Positions 61,431-64,000 of a stretch of DNA of 64,000 nt are shown in pieces (the first letter of the stretch is position 1; each line of letters opens with the position of its first letter). The DNA is from Paenibacillus xylanilyticus (lineage in GTDB: Bacteria > Bacillota > Bacilli > Paenibacillales > Paenibacillaceae). The position numbers and the translations under genes are program-made. The notes under the pieces were generated by a model. That model was not told the DNA's origin. It saw only the letters and a list, made by a program, of their open reading frames with translations, and did no database searches. Where the stretch lies: assembly GCF_009664365.1 (NCBI RefSeq), contig NZ_CP044310.1:2057001-2121000 (forward strand). The letters run 5' to 3'.

Positions 61431-62384
61431 ATGAAAAAGGCAATTGTTATTGGTGCAACAGGCGGAACGGGTGCTGCCATTACACAGGAATTGATTAAGC
61501 GGGGGATCACAACGGTTGCCTATGGACGTTCACGGCAGAAATTGGAACAGCTTGCTGCTAAGCTGGGTTTCCCCGGCCATCTTCAGCTGGCTGTGGGTGA
61601 TGCATTTAACCCGAATGAAATCGTCGCTGCTTCCCGGAATGCGGATGTGATGTTCCACTGTGCCAACGTGCCTTACCATGAGATGGAGAGCAGACTCCTG
61701 CCACTGGGTGAATCCGTTATGAAGGCAGCTGAACAGCTGAGTCTGAAAGTGGTGGTTATTGATGGGATCTACCCCTACGGGAGAAGACAAATGGACGAAG
61801 TAACGGAAGAACATCCGAAGCAGCCGCATACCCGCAAAGGAAAAACAAGACTCGCCTACGAGCAGATGTTATTCAGCAGCAGGTGGTCCAGAGCGCAAGT
61901 CATGATTGTACGTTTGCCTGATTATTATGGTCCAACCGCGAATGAAGCCTCTTATCTGGGATCAACACTTGAATCCATCGCAAAGGGAAAAATGGCTTTT
62001 TTCATCGGCAATATGGAAACACCACGGGAATATATCTATCTGCCTGATGCAGCGGTTATGGTAGTGGAACTGGCAAGCAGGGAGAACACATACAATCAGA
62101 ACTGGAACATACCCGGTGCTGGCATTATTGCAGGCAAAGAGATCGTTAGGATTGCACAGCAGGCAGCGGGTGTAACGAAACCAGTCATGGCACTTGGGAA
62201 AATAGGACTGTCCCTGATTGGGCTGGGGGTGCCGGTCATGAAGGAAGTCGTTGAGATGTTATACTTAACCAAGGAGCCTCTCGTTTTAAGCAGGCAGAAG
62301 TATGAACGCAGTATTGGTCCTGTGCAGGCGACGCCTTTCGCAGAAGGAATTGCTGAAACCATTGCACAGCTTCAGAAAAAGTAA
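61431..62384 (+). CDS. NAD(P)-dependent epimerase/dehydratase family protein
   Basis: From the ATG at 61431 (GAGAGGA 9 nt upstream) the product is about 317 aa. It has the Rossmann motif VIGATGGTGAAITQEL, then the extended-SDR features DVMFHCANVPYHEM and a segment IDGIYPYGRRQ in the active-site region, YEQMLFSSRWSRAQVMIVRLPDYYGP and a C-terminal substrate domain. The catalytic Tyr-x-x-x-Lys is not in canonical form, so it may be an atypical SDR such as an NmrA- or azaphilone-like reductase. Its promoter is controlled by two strong TetR-type operators. The substrate is unknown. Confidence 0.88.
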   Translation: MKKAIVIGATGGTGAAITQELIKRGITTVAYGRSRQKLEQLAAKLGFPGHLQLAVGDAFNPNEIVAASRNADVMFHCANVPYHEMESRLLPLGESVMKAAEQLSLKVVVIDGIYPYGRRQMDEVTEEHPKQPHTRKGKTRLAYEQMLFSSRWSRAQVMIVRLPDYYGPTANEASYLGSTLESIAKGKMAFFIGNMETPREYIYLPDAAVMVVELASRENTYNQNWNIPGAGIIAGKEIVRIAQQAAGVTKPVMALGKIGLSLIGLGVPVMKEVVEMLYLTKEPLVLSRQKYERSIGPVQATPFAEGIAETIAQLQKK

Positions 62385-62401
62385 TTTACTTTTTTTAATA
62401 T

Positions 62402-62423
62402 TTAGTAATTGATTGATCACTAA
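62402..62423 (+). promoter_or_regulatory. fourth TetR-type operator downstream of the oxidoreductase
   Basis: TTAGTAATTGA and TTGATCACTAA form an imperfect version of the same 22-bp dyad. It lies 18 bp after the stop codon, far from any recognised promoter, and could support DNA looping. Confidence 0.6.
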
Positions 62424-62461
62424 CAAAAGAAATAAATGAATACTGCTTATGAATGACAGAC

Positions 62462-62492
62462 AGATCCGGAAGCATTATCCGGGTCTTTTTTT
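62462..62492 (+). terminator. intrinsic terminator after the oxidoreductase gene
   Basis: AGATCCGG pairs with CCGGGTCT around AAGCATTAT and is followed by TTTTTTT. The stretch 62493-62782 contains no gene. Confidence 0.85.
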
Positions 62493-62782
62493 ATAGTTGT
62501 ACGCCTTGGTCATAACGATGACATCCAACTTTCAGAAGCGGACAACATGTATTAGAGGGTGTATTTCGTAACGGTCAACAAGCATGTTAGCTATTTTTAG
62601 ATTGGATGACAATAAAGCTTCCGTCATATTCAAAAAAGTAATGGCAACCCATATACTAACGCTAATAAAAGTGTCGTAGATGTAGTGATAGTACTGAAAA
62701 ATGAGTTAAATATGACATAAACTTAACGTATGGCTGGAATTAAATCGAAATCGATTAATGTACCTTGAAAGGGTTGGGGATC

Positions 62783-64000
62783 ATGAGCCTAGAAGCTTTG
62801 AATCAACGAGTAAAAGAAGATCTCGCATATTTGGCCTATGGCGGTGCAAATTGGGTGCGTTCCACGGAACATGCTGAGGGTCATGTATATGACGTGATTA
62901 TTGTAGGAGGAGGACAGAGCGGCCTGGGAGCTGCTTTTGGCCTGCTGCGTGAGCGGATTTCTAACATTTTGGTTATTGACGAAAATAAAGCCGGACTGGA
63001 AGGCCCATGGGAAACATATGCCCGTATGACGACTCTACGTACCCCTAAACATCTGACCTCCATTGATCTGGGTATTCCATCCCTAACCTTTCGTTCCTGG
63101 TGGGAGGCTCAGTTTGGACTGGAAGGCTGGGAAGCGGTGGACAAGATTCCACGCGGAGATTGGATGAATTATTTGCGGTGGTATCGAGACGTGCTGAATC
63201 TGCCTGTAATCAATGAAGTAAAGCTAAAATTGATCGAACCCGCATCTGAGGGGCTTCACCGACTTCATGTGGAGGGTTCCGGTGTCGATGGCGGCACGCT
63301 GCTGGCGCGAAAGGTCGTGCTGGCTACCGGCATACAGGGAGGGGGAGAATGGCACGTACCTCCCATGATTGCAGAACGACTGCCGAGAGAACTGTATGCT
63401 CATACATCTGAGGCTATTGATTTTGAACGGCTGCGCGGCAAAAGAATTGCCGTATTAGGGGGAGGAGCTTCCGCCTTTGATAATGCAAGTTTTGCGCTTG
63501 CTGCAGGAGTTGCTGAAGCACATGTGTTTGTGCGGCGAGCACAACTTCCAAGTGTCAATCCCATACGCCAGATGGAGCAATCCGGGATGATTGAACGTTT
63601 TCATGCATTAGGGGCAGCTGATAAATACGCGGTCATTTCACACTTTTTTCAATATAATCAACCTCCAACCAATGATACCTTCAACCGGGCAGCAGCCTGG
63701 CCGGGTTTTGAACTGCATTTGAATTCACCTTGGCTCGGTGTGGAAGCAAACGAGGATGGAGCCGTAGTGACCACAGCCAAGGGGAAATTTGCTTTTGATT
63801 TTCTGGTGATTAGTACGGGGCTGCTAAGTGATCCTGCATTGCGGCCGGAACTCAAACTGGTGGAAAGTCATATAGCTCGTTGGGCGGATTGTTATGACGC
63901 GCCGGCTGAGCAGCGCAATGAGCTGCTGGATGCACATCCCTTCCTTACTCCCGGATTTGCGATGACGAGCCGAAGTGAAGCAGGCGAGTCACAGCTGCAT
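62783..64000 (+). CDS. FAD-dependent NAD(P)-binding oxidoreductase, 3' end beyond the window
   Basis: An ATG at 62783 preceded by GAAAGGGTTGGGG opens a frame that runs to the window end without a stop, giving 406 residues so far. The Rossmann FAD site DVIIVGGGQSGLGAAFGLL is at about residues 36-54. A second dinucleotide site, RIAVLGGGASAFDNASFAL, follows at about 218-236, and STGLLSDPALRPE lies near 350. The layout matches flavin monooxygenases of the SidA/Baeyer-Villiger-like group. The substrate is unknown. Confidence 0.88.
   Translation, partial: MSLEALNQRVKEDLAYLAYGGANWVRSTEHAEGHVYDVIIVGGGQSGLGAAFGLLRERISNILVIDENKAGLEGPWETYARMTTLRTPKHLTSIDLGIPSLTFRSWWEAQFGLEGWEAVDKIPRGDWMNYLRWYRDVLNLPVINEVKLKLIEPASEGLHRLHVEGSGVDGGTLLARKVVLATGIQGGGEWHVPPMIAERLPRELYAHTSEAIDFERLRGKRIAVLGGGASAFDNASFALAAGVAEAHVFVRRAQLPSVNPIRQMEQSGMIERFHALGAADKYAVISHFFQYNQPPTNDTFNRAAAWPGFELHLNSPWLGVEANEDGAVVTTAKGKFAFDFLVISTGLLSDPALRPELKLVESHIARWADCYDAPAEQRNELLDAHPFLTPGFAMTSRSEAGESQLH

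Overview
The window reads as a chromosomal segment from an endospore-forming Bacillota, most likely a Paenibacillus. It carries sporulation genes (ytrH, ytrI, ytaF, ytvI, an alpha/beta SASP, YheC/YheD ATP-grasp proteins), strong AGGAGG-type ribosome binding sites with many GTG/TTG starts, and a housekeeping gene order that matches the Bacillus subtilis ytoI-dnaE-accDA-pyk-citZ-icd-mdh-pho-polA-mutM-ytaF-coaE-nrdR block. The genus is inferred from protein character and gene order; no database search was possible.

Positions 1-38120 are conserved backbone. In order: yheC/yheA, ytoI, ytpI-ytrI-ytrH on the minus strand, dnaE with unusual linkers, a pgpA-like phosphatase, accDA behind a structured leader, a short-form pyk, a thioesterase and fxsA, ytvI, the TCA genes citZ-icd-mdh, a diguanylate cyclase, a stress-type SDR, then a phosphate cluster. 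That cluster holds phoR-phoP, a CBS-chemoreceptor fusion, pstB and phoU, with PhoP-box-like hexamers repeating every 11 bp in front of three genes. polA, mutM, ytaF, coaE, a lytic transglycosylase, a SASP, nrdR and tRNA-Ala(GGC) follow.

Positions 38074-44863 are a decayed prophage. It lies between the tRNA-Ala and a partial second copy of a tRNA-Ala 3' half. Remnants of an integrase, tape measure, tail protein X and baseplate hub D are broken by stops and frameshifts. Intact survivors are an Ltp-type superinfection-exclusion protein and a secreted beta-propeller protein. A LexA-box-controlled YolD-type SOS cassette is partly frameshifted.

Positions 45000-64000 are accessory: a lipase-MarR operon with a perfect operator, an ECF sigma/anti-sigma pair, AraC and NUDIX genes, an amidase, a tandem YheC/YheD fusion, a MarR-nitroreductase-monooxygenase operon, a TetR-regulated oxidoreductase with four related operators, and a truncated flavoprotein.

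The most unusual part is 50580-54770. It combines ten 23-bp iterons, a 500-aa protein that looks like an iteron-type initiator, a 404-aa winged-helix protein whose long leader is overlapped by a predicted antisense RNA, a perfect DnaA box, strong inverted repeats and a 13-bp tandem array. Together these look like a plasmid-type replication module sitting in the chromosome.
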